Assembly (NCBI GenBank): GCA_937907645.1
Contig: CALCWV010000048.1
Span: 1-9,020 of the forward strand
From: an uncultured Clostridia bacterium
Lineage (GTDB): Bacteria > Bacillota > Clostridia > Christensenellales > UBA1242
Direction: 5' to 3'
Length of the DNA: 9,020 nucleotides
How positions within the stretch are numbered: the first letter of the stretch is position 1; every line of letters starts with the position of its first letter. Below are positions 1 through 5,894 of this stretch, piece after piece. A model generated the notes under the pieces. The model did no database searches, was not told the origin of the DNA, and saw only the letters and a list, made by a program, of their open reading frames with translations. The position numbers were made by a program, and so were the translations under genes.

Positions 1-1
1 T

Positions 2-190
2 GGTGATATAATTCTTTCTGGAGATGGTCTATTTGAAAAGGAAATAGTTTCTATTGAAAGAAATTACTATGAAGATGGAGTTTATGCCTACACCTTCTCG
101 ACTGAAACTAACCATAACTATTTTGCAAATGGATCGTTAGTTCACAATGGATCTGTGCTTCCAACAGACCCTTGTCAATCACTAATGTGA
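2..190 (+). CDS. C-terminal end of a Hint (intein-like) domain protein, partial
   Basis: The gene enters from the left edge and only its last 62 codons are visible, ending in TGA at 188-190. The visible peptide has the C-terminal signature of a Hint (Hedgehog/intein) domain: a beta strand VYAYTF, then TNHNYFANG, then LVHN at residues 46-49. This matches inteins and Hint domains, where the block-F Asn-His and the final His-Asn carry out cleavage chemistry. The residue after the final Asn is Gly, not the Cys/Ser/Thr needed as nucleophile in protein splicing, and only 13 residues follow. It is therefore more likely a C-terminal Hint domain of a secreted, toxin-like or phage-like protein than a splicing intein. 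The N-terminal part that would identify the parent protein lies outside the window. A strong terminator follows 19 nt after the stop. The Hint call is fairly confident; the role of the parent protein is unknown. Confidence 0.7.
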   Translation, partial: GDIILSGDGLFEKEIVSIERNYYEDGVYAYTFSTETNHNYFANGSLVHNGSVLPTDPCQSLM

Positions 191-209
191 CCCATAGTAT
201 ATTGCAAAC

Positions 210-240
210 AAAAAAGTGAGATTCGTCTCACTTTTTTTTT
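210..240 (+). terminator. Rho-independent terminator after the Hint protein gene
   Basis: A perfect 12-bp stem (AAAAAAGTGAGA at 210-221 against TCTCACTTTTTT at 226-237) closes on a TTCG tetraloop and runs into nine T residues (232-240). The A-run on the left and T-run on the right mean it could stop transcription from both strands. It separates the Hint gene from the deacetylase unit. Confidence 0.92.
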
Positions 241-390
241 GTTATCATAAATTGCAATAAAAAATTGATTACTATCATAATTTTTTGCAATAACACATAG
301 ATTGTAATAAATTCGACAAAAGGTGCGATTTTAAGCGGGATTTTACAGTCATTCGCTTTCTATTTTTCGGAGAATTATCTTAACATATAA

Positions 391-397
391 GGGAGGT
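391..397 (+). promoter_or_regulatory. Ribosome binding site deciding the deacetylase start
   Basis: GGGAGGT lies 4 nt before the ATG at 402. It fixes that codon as the start and places the hydrophobic signal segment at the N-terminus. The leader at 241-390 has no clear promoter. The best guess is TTGCAA (285-290) with 17 nt to TAAATT (308-313), which is weak. Confidence 0.7.
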
Positions 398-401
398 TTG
401 A

Positions 402-1175
402 ATGCACTTTTTAGTTATCAAATCTAGAACAATTAAAATAATTATTGCTATGACAATTGTTTGTGTTTTGCTTTCAATAGGTATAAACGGGACAGCTTCT
501 GCAGAGGTATATTTTGGATATACAACGAGAAAAGTTCCAGTTTACTCAGTTGAGACAACAGAGAAACAAGTCGCTATTTCTTTTGACTCCGCTTGGGGCG
601 CTGAAAAAACACTTGGAATTTTGGATATCTTGAAAGAATATGATGTCAGCGCAACTTTCTTCCTAGTAGGTTTTTGGGTGGACAAATATCCAGATAAGGT
701 TCAAGCTATTGATGAAGCAGGAATTGAAATTGGTTGCCATTCCAATACTCACCCTGACATGGCTAAACTTTCAAGAGACAAGATTAAGGAAGAGTTGGAA
801 CTTTCTGTCGGAAAAATTGAAAAGATTACAAAGAAGAAAGTTAAATTTTTTAGACCGCCTTTTGGATCATATAACAATGACCTTATAAACACATGTGAAA
901 GCATGGATATCATTCCTATCCAATGGGATGTCGACACATTGGATTGGAAGGGACTTAGCGGAGCAGAAATGACTTCAAGAGTCATGGCAAAGGTTAAAAA
1001 TGGTTCGATAATCTTGATGCATAACAATTCGGAAAACATACTTGACGGACTAAGAATGATTTTGGATAGACTCACAATGAATAACTATAAAATAACCTCT
1101 GTTGGAGAGTTAGTTTATAGCTCGAACTACTCGATTGATAGAAACGGAGTGCAACACCTTTTAAAGGAGAACTAA
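402..1175 (+). CDS. pdaB: PdaB-like polysaccharide deacetylase (NodB domain), secreted or membrane-anchored
   Basis: This is a carbohydrate esterase family 4 (NodB homology) protein, a family that removes acetyl groups from peptidoglycan or chitin-like polymers outside the cell. Residues about 11-30 form a hydrophobic signal segment, ending near ASA at 32-34. The NodB motifs are visible in order: SFDSAWG at 60-66, HSNTH at 113-117 (metal His), RPPFG at 151-155, WDVDTLDW at 175-182 and ILMH at 204-207 (catalytic His). In motif 1 the first Asp (D62) is kept, but the second, normally a metal ligand, is Ser63. A changed motif of the FDxAWG kind is typical of the PdaB/YlxY sporulation subfamily, so a role in spore cortex or wall remodelling is likely but inferred. 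At 257 aa it is full length for PdaB. Its stop directly abuts the start of the next gene, so the two are probably co-transcribed. Confidence 0.85.
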   Translation: MHFLVIKSRTIKIIIAMTIVCVLLSIGINGTASAEVYFGYTTRKVPVYSVETTEKQVAISFDSAWGAEKTLGILDILKEYDVSATFFLVGFWVDKYPDKVQAIDEAGIEIGCHSNTHPDMAKLSRDKIKEELELSVGKIEKITKKKVKFFRPPFGSYNNDLINTCESMDIIPIQWDVDTLDWKGLSGAEMTSRVMAKVKNGSIILMHNNSENILDGLRMILDRLTMNNYKITSVGELVYSSNYSIDRNGVQHLLKEN

Positions 1176-1898
1176 ATGAAAAACTTAAATGAACAAAATA
1201 ACATTGCTCGTGTTATTGGAAGAATTACAACAGAGCCAGCAAAATCCCACAAAATTGAGGGAGAAAACTTCTATGAATTAGTGTTGGAAGTCAAAAGGTT
1301 ATCAGACACATATGACTATATCCCTGTAACTATTTCGGAACGCCTTTTGGATGGCCGCGAGTTGCAAATTGGCGAGCAAATTGCAGTAGAAGGGGAGTTT
1401 AGATCATATAATAAGTTGGAAGAGGATAAGAGCAAGTTAATCCTTCATGTGTTTGCCAGAGACTTATACTCTGAAAACGAACTTGATATGCTTCCTGATT
1501 CATATAACACAAATAGTGTTAGTATTACAGGCTTTGTATGTAAATCTCCAGTTTTTAGGGTTACACCTTTTAAAAGGGAAATTTGCGACGCTTTAATCGC
1601 TGTGAATAGAAGAAATTTTAAATCGGACTATCTTCCATGTATTTTCTGGGGAAGAAATGCTAGATTTATGGACAAACAACCTATTGGAACAAAAGTGTCA
1701 CTTGAAGGAAGAATTCAATCTAGAATTTACACTAAAAAACTCGCTGACGGAACTGAGCAAGAGCGTGTTGCCTATGAAATTTCTGTTGGGAAATTGAAAG
1801 AACTAGACCAAGAGGAAGTTTATCCTAAGAATGAAGAATACAAGGACTATATTGAGGAAAATTGTCCTTGTGCTGAAAAGTCAACAAGAAGCTTATAA
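1176..1898 (+). CDS. Tandem double-OB-fold single-stranded DNA-binding (SSB-like) protein
   Basis: This 240-aa protein contains two successive OB-fold domains of the SSB/PriB kind. The first spans about residues 8-97 (ARVIGRI, then EGEFRSYN, then LILHVFARDL). The second spans about 115-207 (VSITGFVCKSPVFR, then LPCIFWGRNARF, EGRIQSRIYTKK and AYEISVGKL). Classical bacterial SSB has one OB fold and an acidic C-terminal tip (DDDIPF); here the tip is missing and the tail reads CPCAEKSTRSL. Proteins of this double-OB type occur in Clostridia beside an ordinary SSB, to my knowledge without a settled function; binding of single-stranded DNA is inferred from the fold. The ATG follows the deacetylase stop with no gap (TAA then ATG), with an AAAGGAGA binding site inside the upstream gene. 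A terminator follows 27 nt after the stop. Confidence 0.8.
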   Translation: MKNLNEQNNIARVIGRITTEPAKSHKIEGENFYELVLEVKRLSDTYDYIPVTISERLLDGRELQIGEQIAVEGEFRSYNKLEEDKSKLILHVFARDLYSENELDMLPDSYNTNSVSITGFVCKSPVFRVTPFKREICDALIAVNRRNFKSDYLPCIFWGRNARFMDKQPIGTKVSLEGRIQSRIYTKKLADGTEQERVAYEISVGKLKELDQEEVYPKNEEYKDYIEENCPCAEKSTRSL

Positions 1899-1925
1899 TT
1901 TTTGACTTTTATTATATGCAAAATT

Positions 1926-1953
1926 AAAGAATTGTTTTCGCAATTCTTTTTTT
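1926..1953 (+). terminator. Rho-independent terminator after the double-OB gene
   Basis: A 9-bp perfect stem (AAAGAATTG at 1926-1934 with CAATTCTTT at 1941-1949) and a 6-nt loop run into a T tract at 1947-1953. It ends the deacetylase/double-OB unit just before the gpmI promoter. Confidence 0.85.
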
Positions 1954-1955
1954 GT

Positions 1956-1984
1956 TTGACTATTTTTCTAAAAAAACGTAAAAT
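1956..1984 (+). promoter_or_regulatory. Sigma-A type promoter of gpmI
   Basis: TTGACT (1956-1961) and TAAAAT (1979-1984) are separated by exactly 17 nt. Transcription would begin near 1991, leaving a leader of only about 12 nt that is almost entirely the ribosome binding site AGGAG (1993-1997). The -35 box lies 2 nt past the preceding terminator's T tract. Confidence 0.75.
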
Positions 1985-2002
1985 ATCTACATAGGAGAAA
2001 TT

Positions 2003-3499
2003 ATGGTCACACTAATAATTATGGACGGATTTGGGCTTCGCAAAGATAGCTTTGGAAATGCTATCAAAGAAAGCGGAACACCTTATCTTAAAAGATTGAT
2101 GAAAAAATATCCACATACAAAGTTAAATGCAAGTGGCGAAGCTGTGGGACTTCCAGCAGGGCAAATGGGAAATTCTGAAGTTGGGCATTTGACAATTGGA
2201 GCAGGCAAGGTTGTCTATCAAGATTTAATGGAAATTAATAAAGATATTGAGTCTGGAGAATTTGGCAAAAGACAAACTCTCATTAATGCGATGAAATATG
2301 CTGAGAAGAGCGGGCGTCTTCATCTCATGGGGCTACTTTCTGACGGAGGAGTGCACTCACATATAAATCACTTGTTTGCACTTTTGGAAGAGAGCAAAAA
2401 GTACAACATCAAAGAGGTGTACATCCATGCTTTTCTTGACGGGCGAGACGTTCCACCAGACTCTGCTGAGAAATATTTGGATATGTTAAATGAAAAACTG
2501 ACAGACAGAATGCATATTGCTTCAATAAGTGGAAGGATTTATGCTATGGACAGAGAGCAGCGCTATGACAGGCTTCAAAAAGCATATGATGTGCTTACGA
2601 CCGCAAAACCAGTTGCAAAAGACTACAAACAGGTTTTAGCCGATAGTTATTCGGAAGGGATCTATGACGAGTTTGTTTTGCCTGTTTTACTGGATAAAAA
2701 CGGGGTTATAAAAGACGGCGACAGCGTCATCTTCTTCAACTACAGAACAGACCGCGCAAGAGAGCTAACCTATGCTTTCACTGACAAAAATTTTGATAAG
2801 TTTAAAACTATAAAATATGAAAAACTTATGTTTTCTCCAATGGAGGAATATTCAAAAGATTTCCACAATCTTAATGTTGTTTATCCACCTCATGTGATTG
2901 AAAATAACCTCGCGAAAATAATTTCAGACAGAGGAATGAAACAATATCATATTTCCGAAACCACGAAATATGCTCATGTTACGTTCTTCATCAATGGTCA
3001 AATTGAAAAAGCTTATCCAGGTGAAGAGCGAAAACTTATTGAAACAATTAACACTCAAAATTATGAATATTATCCTGAGATGAGGGCAAATGAAATTACG
3101 ACTGATGCCTTGGATGCTATTGCTTCACAGAAATATGACTATGTTTTAATCAATTTAACAAACCTTGACATGATAGGTCACACAGGCAACTTTGAGGCAA
3201 CGAAGAAAGCTGCTAGTTGTGTGGACAGATGTGCATATGCACTTGCGCTTGCGACTCTCATGGCGGGCGGGGAATGTGTGATAACTGCCGACCACGGAAA
3301 TGGCGAACTTATGTTCGATAAAGAGGGAAATAAAATTACATCGCACACAACAAATCCAGTCCCATTTATTCTTGTAACGAACAAGAAGAGAAGATTGGTG
3401 AACAAAAAAGATGCCGGACTTGCAAATATCGCCCCGACAATACTGAAGCTGTTAGGAATTGATATCCCAGCAGATATGGAAAAACCATTGGTGAAATAA
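2003..3499 (+). CDS. gpmI: 2,3-bisphosphoglycerate-independent phosphoglycerate mutase
   Basis: This enzyme interconverts 3-phosphoglycerate and 2-phosphoglycerate in glycolysis and gluconeogenesis in the cytosol, using two Mn2+ ions and a phosphoserine intermediate. The family landmarks are present: MDGFG at 7-11 (metal Asp8), GQMGNSEVGH at 53-62 with the phosphorylated Ser58, HSHINH at 118-123, DGRDVPP at 146-152, SGRIYAMDRE at 176-185, FNYRTDRARE at 245-254, KYAHVTFF at 322-329, NLDMIGHTG at 387-395, TADHGN at 428-433 and TSHTTNPVP at 446-454. Its 498 aa are slightly short of the usual 505-515, but the C-terminal end (APTIL then a short tail) is complete. It differs from the common form by TNLD instead of ANPD near 386-389, which leaves the metal residues unchanged. 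It is transcribed alone, with its own promoter and terminator. Confidence 0.97.
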   Translation: MVTLIIMDGFGLRKDSFGNAIKESGTPYLKRLMKKYPHTKLNASGEAVGLPAGQMGNSEVGHLTIGAGKVVYQDLMEINKDIESGEFGKRQTLINAMKYAEKSGRLHLMGLLSDGGVHSHINHLFALLEESKKYNIKEVYIHAFLDGRDVPPDSAEKYLDMLNEKLTDRMHIASISGRIYAMDREQRYDRLQKAYDVLTTAKPVAKDYKQVLADSYSEGIYDEFVLPVLLDKNGVIKDGDSVIFFNYRTDRARELTYAFTDKNFDKFKTIKYEKLMFSPMEEYSKDFHNLNVVYPPHVIENNLAKIISDRGMKQYHISETTKYAHVTFFINGQIEKAYPGEERKLIETINTQNYEYYPEMRANEITTDALDAIASQKYDYVLINLTNLDMIGHTGNFEATKKAASCVDRCAYALALATLMAGGECVITADHGNGELMFDKEGNKITSHTTNPVPFILVTNKKRRLVNKKDAGLANIAPTILKLLGIDIPADMEKPLVK

Positions 3500-3562
3500 A
3501 GACTTTCAAATTTAAAGGAAAGTTAAATATTGGCGTTAACAAACAAAACTCATTAAAGAATA

Positions 3563-3598
3563 ACTAGCAAGTGCAGTAGCCCCTTGCTAGTATTTTTT
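3563..3598 (+). terminator. Rho-independent terminator after gpmI
   Basis: A perfect 9-bp stem (ACTAGCAAG at 3563-3571 with CTTGCTAGT at 3583-3591) with an 11-nt loop is followed by ATTTTTT. It lies 63 nt after the gpmI stop. The convergent HTH gene ends at 3641 on the other strand and has no better terminator, so this hairpin may serve both, although the minus-strand T tract is poor. Confidence 0.85.
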
Positions 3599-3640
3599 AT
3601 TTAGCAGAATGTGAAAAAAACAGTTTAAGAATTTTAGAAA

Positions 3641-3841
3641 TTAATCCTCGAAAAGTGTTTTTGGCTCTATTTCTAAGATTTCGCAGATTTCAAATAATAC
3701 TTTTATGCTTAAATTATCTCCATTTTCAACCTTGGAAATGTAAGTTGGATTTTTGCCCAATCTTAAACTTAGTTCATATGCAGATAACCCTTTATTCATT
3801 CTTGCTTTTGCAAGATTAATTCTTAATTTATTGATGTTCAT
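3641..3841 (-). CDS. Small Xre/Cro-type helix-turn-helix regulator
   Basis: Starting at the ATG at 3841, the product is a 66-aa protein that is essentially one Cro/C1-type HTH domain. It shows MNINKLRINLAKARMNKGLSAYELSLRLG (helices 1 and 2), then NPTYISKVENGDN (recognition helix and the typical turn) and a final helix pair ending IEPKTLFED. The frame extends up to 3922, but those 27 extra residues are not domain-like and cross the divergent promoter. Upstream of 3841 the minus strand has AGGGA, 6 nt before ATG, which supports the shorter form. The gene is divergent from the small Cys-rich gene; the 95-nt gap holds a palindrome inside a consensus promoter, a classic layout for a repressor controlling its neighbour. 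Phage or integrative-element ancestry is plausible but inferred. I find no convincing minus-strand promoter. Confidence 0.85.
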   Translation of the reverse strand: MNINKLRINLAKARMNKGLSAYELSLRLGKNPTYISKVENGDNLSIKVLFEICEILEIEPKTLFED

Positions 3842-3879
3842 ATTTTTTCCCTTTTTACAATGATAATCTATAAAAACAT

Positions 3880-3908
3880 TTGACATCTTGCATATAATGC
3901 AATATAAT
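3880..3908 (+). promoter_or_regulatory. Perfect consensus sigma-A promoter of the Cys-rich gene
   Basis: TTGACA (3880-3885), a 17-nt spacer and TATAAT (3903-3908) match the consensus at all 12 positions. A promoter this strong upstream of a small accessory gene implies that it is normally held off, in keeping with the operator-like palindrome filling the spacer. Confidence 0.88.
3888..3902. promoter_or_regulatory. Candidate operator palindrome and phased half-sites
   Basis: TTGCAT-ATA-ATGCAA is a perfect inverted repeat (6-bp arms, 3-bp centre) lying between the -35 and -10 boxes. The right half recurs downstream as ATAATGCAAT (3894), ATAATGGCAAT (3904) and ATATGCAAT (3915), at steps of 10 and 11 bp, one helical turn each. 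A protein bound here would block RNA polymerase. The divergent HTH protein is the obvious candidate, by inference from position only. Confidence 0.6.
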
Positions 3909-3936
3909 GGCAATATATGCAATAAAGGAGGTTAAA

Positions 3937-4159
3937 ATGTCTAAACCGTTTTGTGGAAAGTGTAGACACTACGTTCGTCATTATATACATACTGAAAAGG
4001 GATATGATTGACTGCGGGCATTGTGAATATCAAGATGTTAGTATTAAGTTAGACGACTGCCCAATGTTTGAAAAGATACACCGAGATGAAATTGAAGAAA
4101 GGTTAACAAAAATTGAACAGACGCTTGAAAAGATTTCTTTATATATTTCTGTAAATTAA
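3937..4159 (+). pseudogene. Small Cys-rich (CxxC...CxxC) protein with a +1 frameshift
   Basis: From ATG 3937, preceded by an ideal AAAGGAGG at 3924-3931, the frame reads MSKPFCGKCRHYVRHYIHTEKGYD and stops at TGA 4009-4011. The next frame at once continues with DCGHCEYQD and a further Cys, then a helical, charged tail ending at TAA 4157-4159. Skipping one base (T4009) gives a coherent 73-aa protein with Cys at 6, 9, 26, 29 and 41, the pattern of a small zinc-binding protein. The simplest reading is a gene broken by a 1-nt insertion or a sequencing error. The alternatives are programmed +1 recoding, or reinitiation at ATG 4004, which overlaps the stop. Read alone, the downstream frame can also open at GTG 3953, but that start lacks a binding site. 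I recall similar short HY...CGHC proteins from clostridial accessory regions, but I cannot name a function. Confidence 0.65.
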
Positions 4160-4168
4160 AATATTCAT

Positions 4169-4201
4169 AAAACTTTGTAAAAACACTTGCAAAGTTTTTT
4201 T
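4169..4201 (+). terminator. Rho-independent terminator after the Cys-rich gene
   Basis: A 9-bp stem (AAAACTTTG at 4169-4177 with CAAAGTTTT at 4190-4198) with a 12-nt loop ends in seven Ts (4195-4201). It starts 9 nt after the stop. Its right arm overlaps the -35 box of the next promoter. Confidence 0.82.
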
Positions 4202-4215
4202 GTTTATGATATACT
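4187..4215 (+). promoter_or_regulatory. Promoter of the ylxM-ffh operon, overlapping the upstream terminator
   Basis: TTGCAA (4187-4192) and TATACT (4210-4215) are spaced by 17 nt. Transcription would start near 4222. The leader opens with a 7-bp inverted repeat, TGTAAAG (4221-4227) and CTTTACA (4236-4242), immediately before the binding site GGAG at 4244-4247. This hairpin could tune initiation of translation, but it is short. Confidence 0.65.
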
Positions 4216-4254
4216 CAGTTTGTAAAGTTCAAATGCTTTACACGGAGAAAAGAA

Positions 4255-4503
4255 ATGAGTTTAGAAAAAAATATTAGGTTAGGAAATTTGTTTGACCTTT
4301 ATGGTCCGCTGCTTTCTAAAAATCAATATGATATTATGAATGATTTTCTTAACAACGACTTGACCTTGACAGAGGTTGCTGAAAACAGAGGTATAACTCG
4401 TCAGGCAGTTAAAGACGTCGTATCAAAAGTCGAGAAAAAACTGGAAGATTATGAAAGTAAACTTCACTTTTCGGCAAAGTTACGAGAATTAAAGGGGGAA
4501 TAG
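4255..4503 (+). CDS. ylxM: YlxM-family HTH protein of the signal recognition particle locus
   Basis: This 82-aa protein belongs to the YlxM/p13 family, a sigma-70 region 4-like helix-turn-helix protein almost always encoded just before ffh in Firmicutes. Residues about 31-58 form the HTH (NNDLTLTEVAENRGITRQAVKDVV), preceded by LSKNQYDIMNDFL and followed by a charged coil (KVEKKLEDYESKL). It is shorter than the usual 105-115 aa, with most of the loss in the C-terminal tail. In streptococci the homologue has been linked to the SRP and its GTPase activity, so binding to Ffh or SRP RNA is more likely than a role as a transcription factor. The stop (TAG 4501-4503) abuts the ffh ATG, so translation of the two is coupled. 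Confidence 0.88.
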   Translation: MSLEKNIRLGNLFDLYGPLLSKNQYDIMNDFLNNDLTLTEVAENRGITRQAVKDVVSKVEKKLEDYESKLHFSAKLRELKGE

Positions 4504-5817
4504 ATGGCATTATTTACATCATTATCTGAAAGATTTAGTCATATCTTTTCCAAATTAACTAATCGTGGCAAATTGACAGAACTGGAAATTAAGGAAGCTA
4601 TGAGAGAGGTCAGAATTGCTCTTCTTGAAGCGGACGTAAACTACATGGTTGTTAAAGACTTTGTTAAAAAGGTTTCCGAAAAGGCTGTTGGCGATGAGGT
4701 TATGAAGAGTTTAACTCCAAGTCAGCAAGTTATCAAAATTGTTAACGATGAGTTAGTTGCTTTGATGAGCTCCGATAATCAAAAACTAACAATAAGCTCA
4801 GCTCCACCAACAATTATAATGATGTGTGGGTTGCAGGGTGCAGGAAAGACAACGATGTGTGCAAAACTTGGCGCGCACCTAAAAAAGAGCGGGAAGAAGC
4901 CACTTCTAGTTGCCTGCGATATTTATAGACCTGCGGCCATTAGTCAACTAAAGGTTGTTGGAAAACAGGCGAATTGCGAGGTTTTTGAAAAGGGAACACA
5001 AAATCCTGTTAAAACAGCAAAAGAAGCTGTAGAACACGCAAAAAGACAGGGATTCGACATTGTAATTATTGACACGGCTGGACGTCTTCATATCAATGAA
5101 GAGTTGATGAACGAATTAAAGAATATCAAGAAGGAAGTAAATCCTACAGAAATTCTTTTAACAGTTGACTCAATGACTGGTCAGGACGCTGTGACTGTTG
5201 CCGAAAGTTTCAATAAGGACTTAGACATAACTGGCGTTATTTTAACTAAGTTAGACGGTGACACAAGAGGTGGTGCAGCTCTATCAATTAAAGCGATAAC
5301 TGGCAAGCCTATTAAGTTCACTGGGATTGGAGAAAAAATTGGCGATATAGAGCCATTCTATCCAGACAGAATTGCAAGTCGTATTTTAGGAATGGGCGAT
5401 GTCCTATCCCTTATTGAGAAAGCTCAAGAAGCGATTAGCGAAGAGCAGGCCAAGGAATTTGAAAAGAAGTTTAAGGAAAATAATTTCACATTCCAAGACT
5501 ATCTCGTTCAAATGGAAAATTTGAAAAAAATGGGATCAATGAAGGATATTTTGGGAATGATTCCAGGACTTGGAAGCAAACTAAAAAATATCGAAATTGA
5601 CGAAAGACAGTTAGATGTCAACAAAGCAATTATTCAGTCTATGACACCTCAGGAAAGAACAAATCCAGAGATAATAAAAGCAAGTAGACGTCAGAGAATT
5701 GCAAAGGGAAGCGGAACAAGTGTTCAGCAAGTAAATCAGCTTATTAATCAATTTGAGAAATCAAAGGAAATGATGAAGCAAATGAAAGGCGGAAAAGGAC
5801 TCAGAAGATTCTTTTAG
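4504..5817 (+). CDS. ffh: Signal recognition particle protein Ffh
   Basis: Ffh binds 4.5S/6S scRNA and signal peptides and delivers translating ribosomes to the membrane through FtsY. The domains are complete: an N domain at about 1-88 with ALLEADVNYMVV at 39-50, a G domain at about 100-295, and an M domain from about 300 to 437. GTPase motifs seen are GLQGAGKTT (G1, 109-117), CDIYRPAAISQL (138-149), DTAGR (G3, 190-194), TKLDGDTRGG (G4, 248-257) and GIGEKIGDIEPF (274-285). The M domain has the methionine-rich stretch KKMGSMKDILGMIPG (341-355), the RNA-binding SRRQRIAKGSGTS (394-406), and a Met/Lys-rich tail. Its 437 aa are normal for the family. The first gene pair of the operon (ylxM-ffh) is followed by a 77-nt gap containing a hairpin before rpsP. 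Confidence 0.98.
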   Translation: MALFTSLSERFSHIFSKLTNRGKLTELEIKEAMREVRIALLEADVNYMVVKDFVKKVSEKAVGDEVMKSLTPSQQVIKIVNDELVALMSSDNQKLTISSAPPTIIMMCGLQGAGKTTMCAKLGAHLKKSGKKPLLVACDIYRPAAISQLKVVGKQANCEVFEKGTQNPVKTAKEAVEHAKRQGFDIVIIDTAGRLHINEELMNELKNIKKEVNPTEILLTVDSMTGQDAVTVAESFNKDLDITGVILTKLDGDTRGGAALSIKAITGKPIKFTGIGEKIGDIEPFYPDRIASRILGMGDVLSLIEKAQEAISEEQAKEFEKKFKENNFTFQDYLVQMENLKKMGSMKDILGMIPGLGSKLKNIEIDERQLDVNKAIIQSMTPQERTNPEIIKASRRQRIAKGSGTSVQQVNQLINQFEKSKEMMKQMKGGKGLRRFF

Positions 5818-5834
5818 GCAAAATTAATTCGGAT

Positions 5835-5865
5835 ATATCATCCTTGCGAAAGCAAATGATGTTAT
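5835..5865 (+). promoter_or_regulatory. Hairpin with GAAA tetraloop in the ffh-rpsP gap
   Basis: TTGC (5844-5847) and GCAA (5852-5855) close on a GAAA (GNRA-type) tetraloop. Past a small bulge the stem continues with CATC (5839-5842) and GATG (5858-5861), then three weaker pairs. No T tract follows, so it is not a standard terminator. It could be an mRNA processing site or a leader that adjusts S16 output relative to Ffh; that role is inference. Confidence 0.45.
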
Positions 5866-5894
5866 CATAAAACGTATAAGGAGGAAAGTTAAAA

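Noticed and set aside
2..190. Active splicing intein
   Set aside because: Gly follows the terminal Asn instead of Cys, Ser or Thr, and only a 13-residue tail remains as an extein.
749..1075. Minus-strand open frame inside the deacetylase gene
   Set aside because: It is antisense to conserved NodB motifs and has no binding site; the same holds for minus-strand frames inside gpmI, rpsP, trmD, rbgA and yraN.
3502..3523. Small hairpin ACTTTC/GAAAGT just after gpmI as a terminator
   Set aside because: It has only 6 bp with a 10-nt loop and no T tract; the hairpin at 3563-3591 is the real terminator.
3842..3910. Minus-strand promoter for the HTH gene
   Set aside because: TATAGA and TATCAT candidates exist, but no -35-like hexamer lies at 16-18 nt from either.
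3842..3922. N-terminal extension of the HTH gene to an ATG at 3922 (93 aa)
   Set aside because: The extra 27 residues are not HTH-like, would overlap the divergent promoter and operator, and lack a binding site; AGGGA just upstream of 3841 fits the 66-aa form.
3953..4159. Stand-alone 68-aa protein starting at GTG 3953
   Set aside because: There is no ribosome binding site, and its first 17 residues are a frame-shadow of the Cys-rich N-terminus that starts at 3937 behind an ideal AAAGGAGG.
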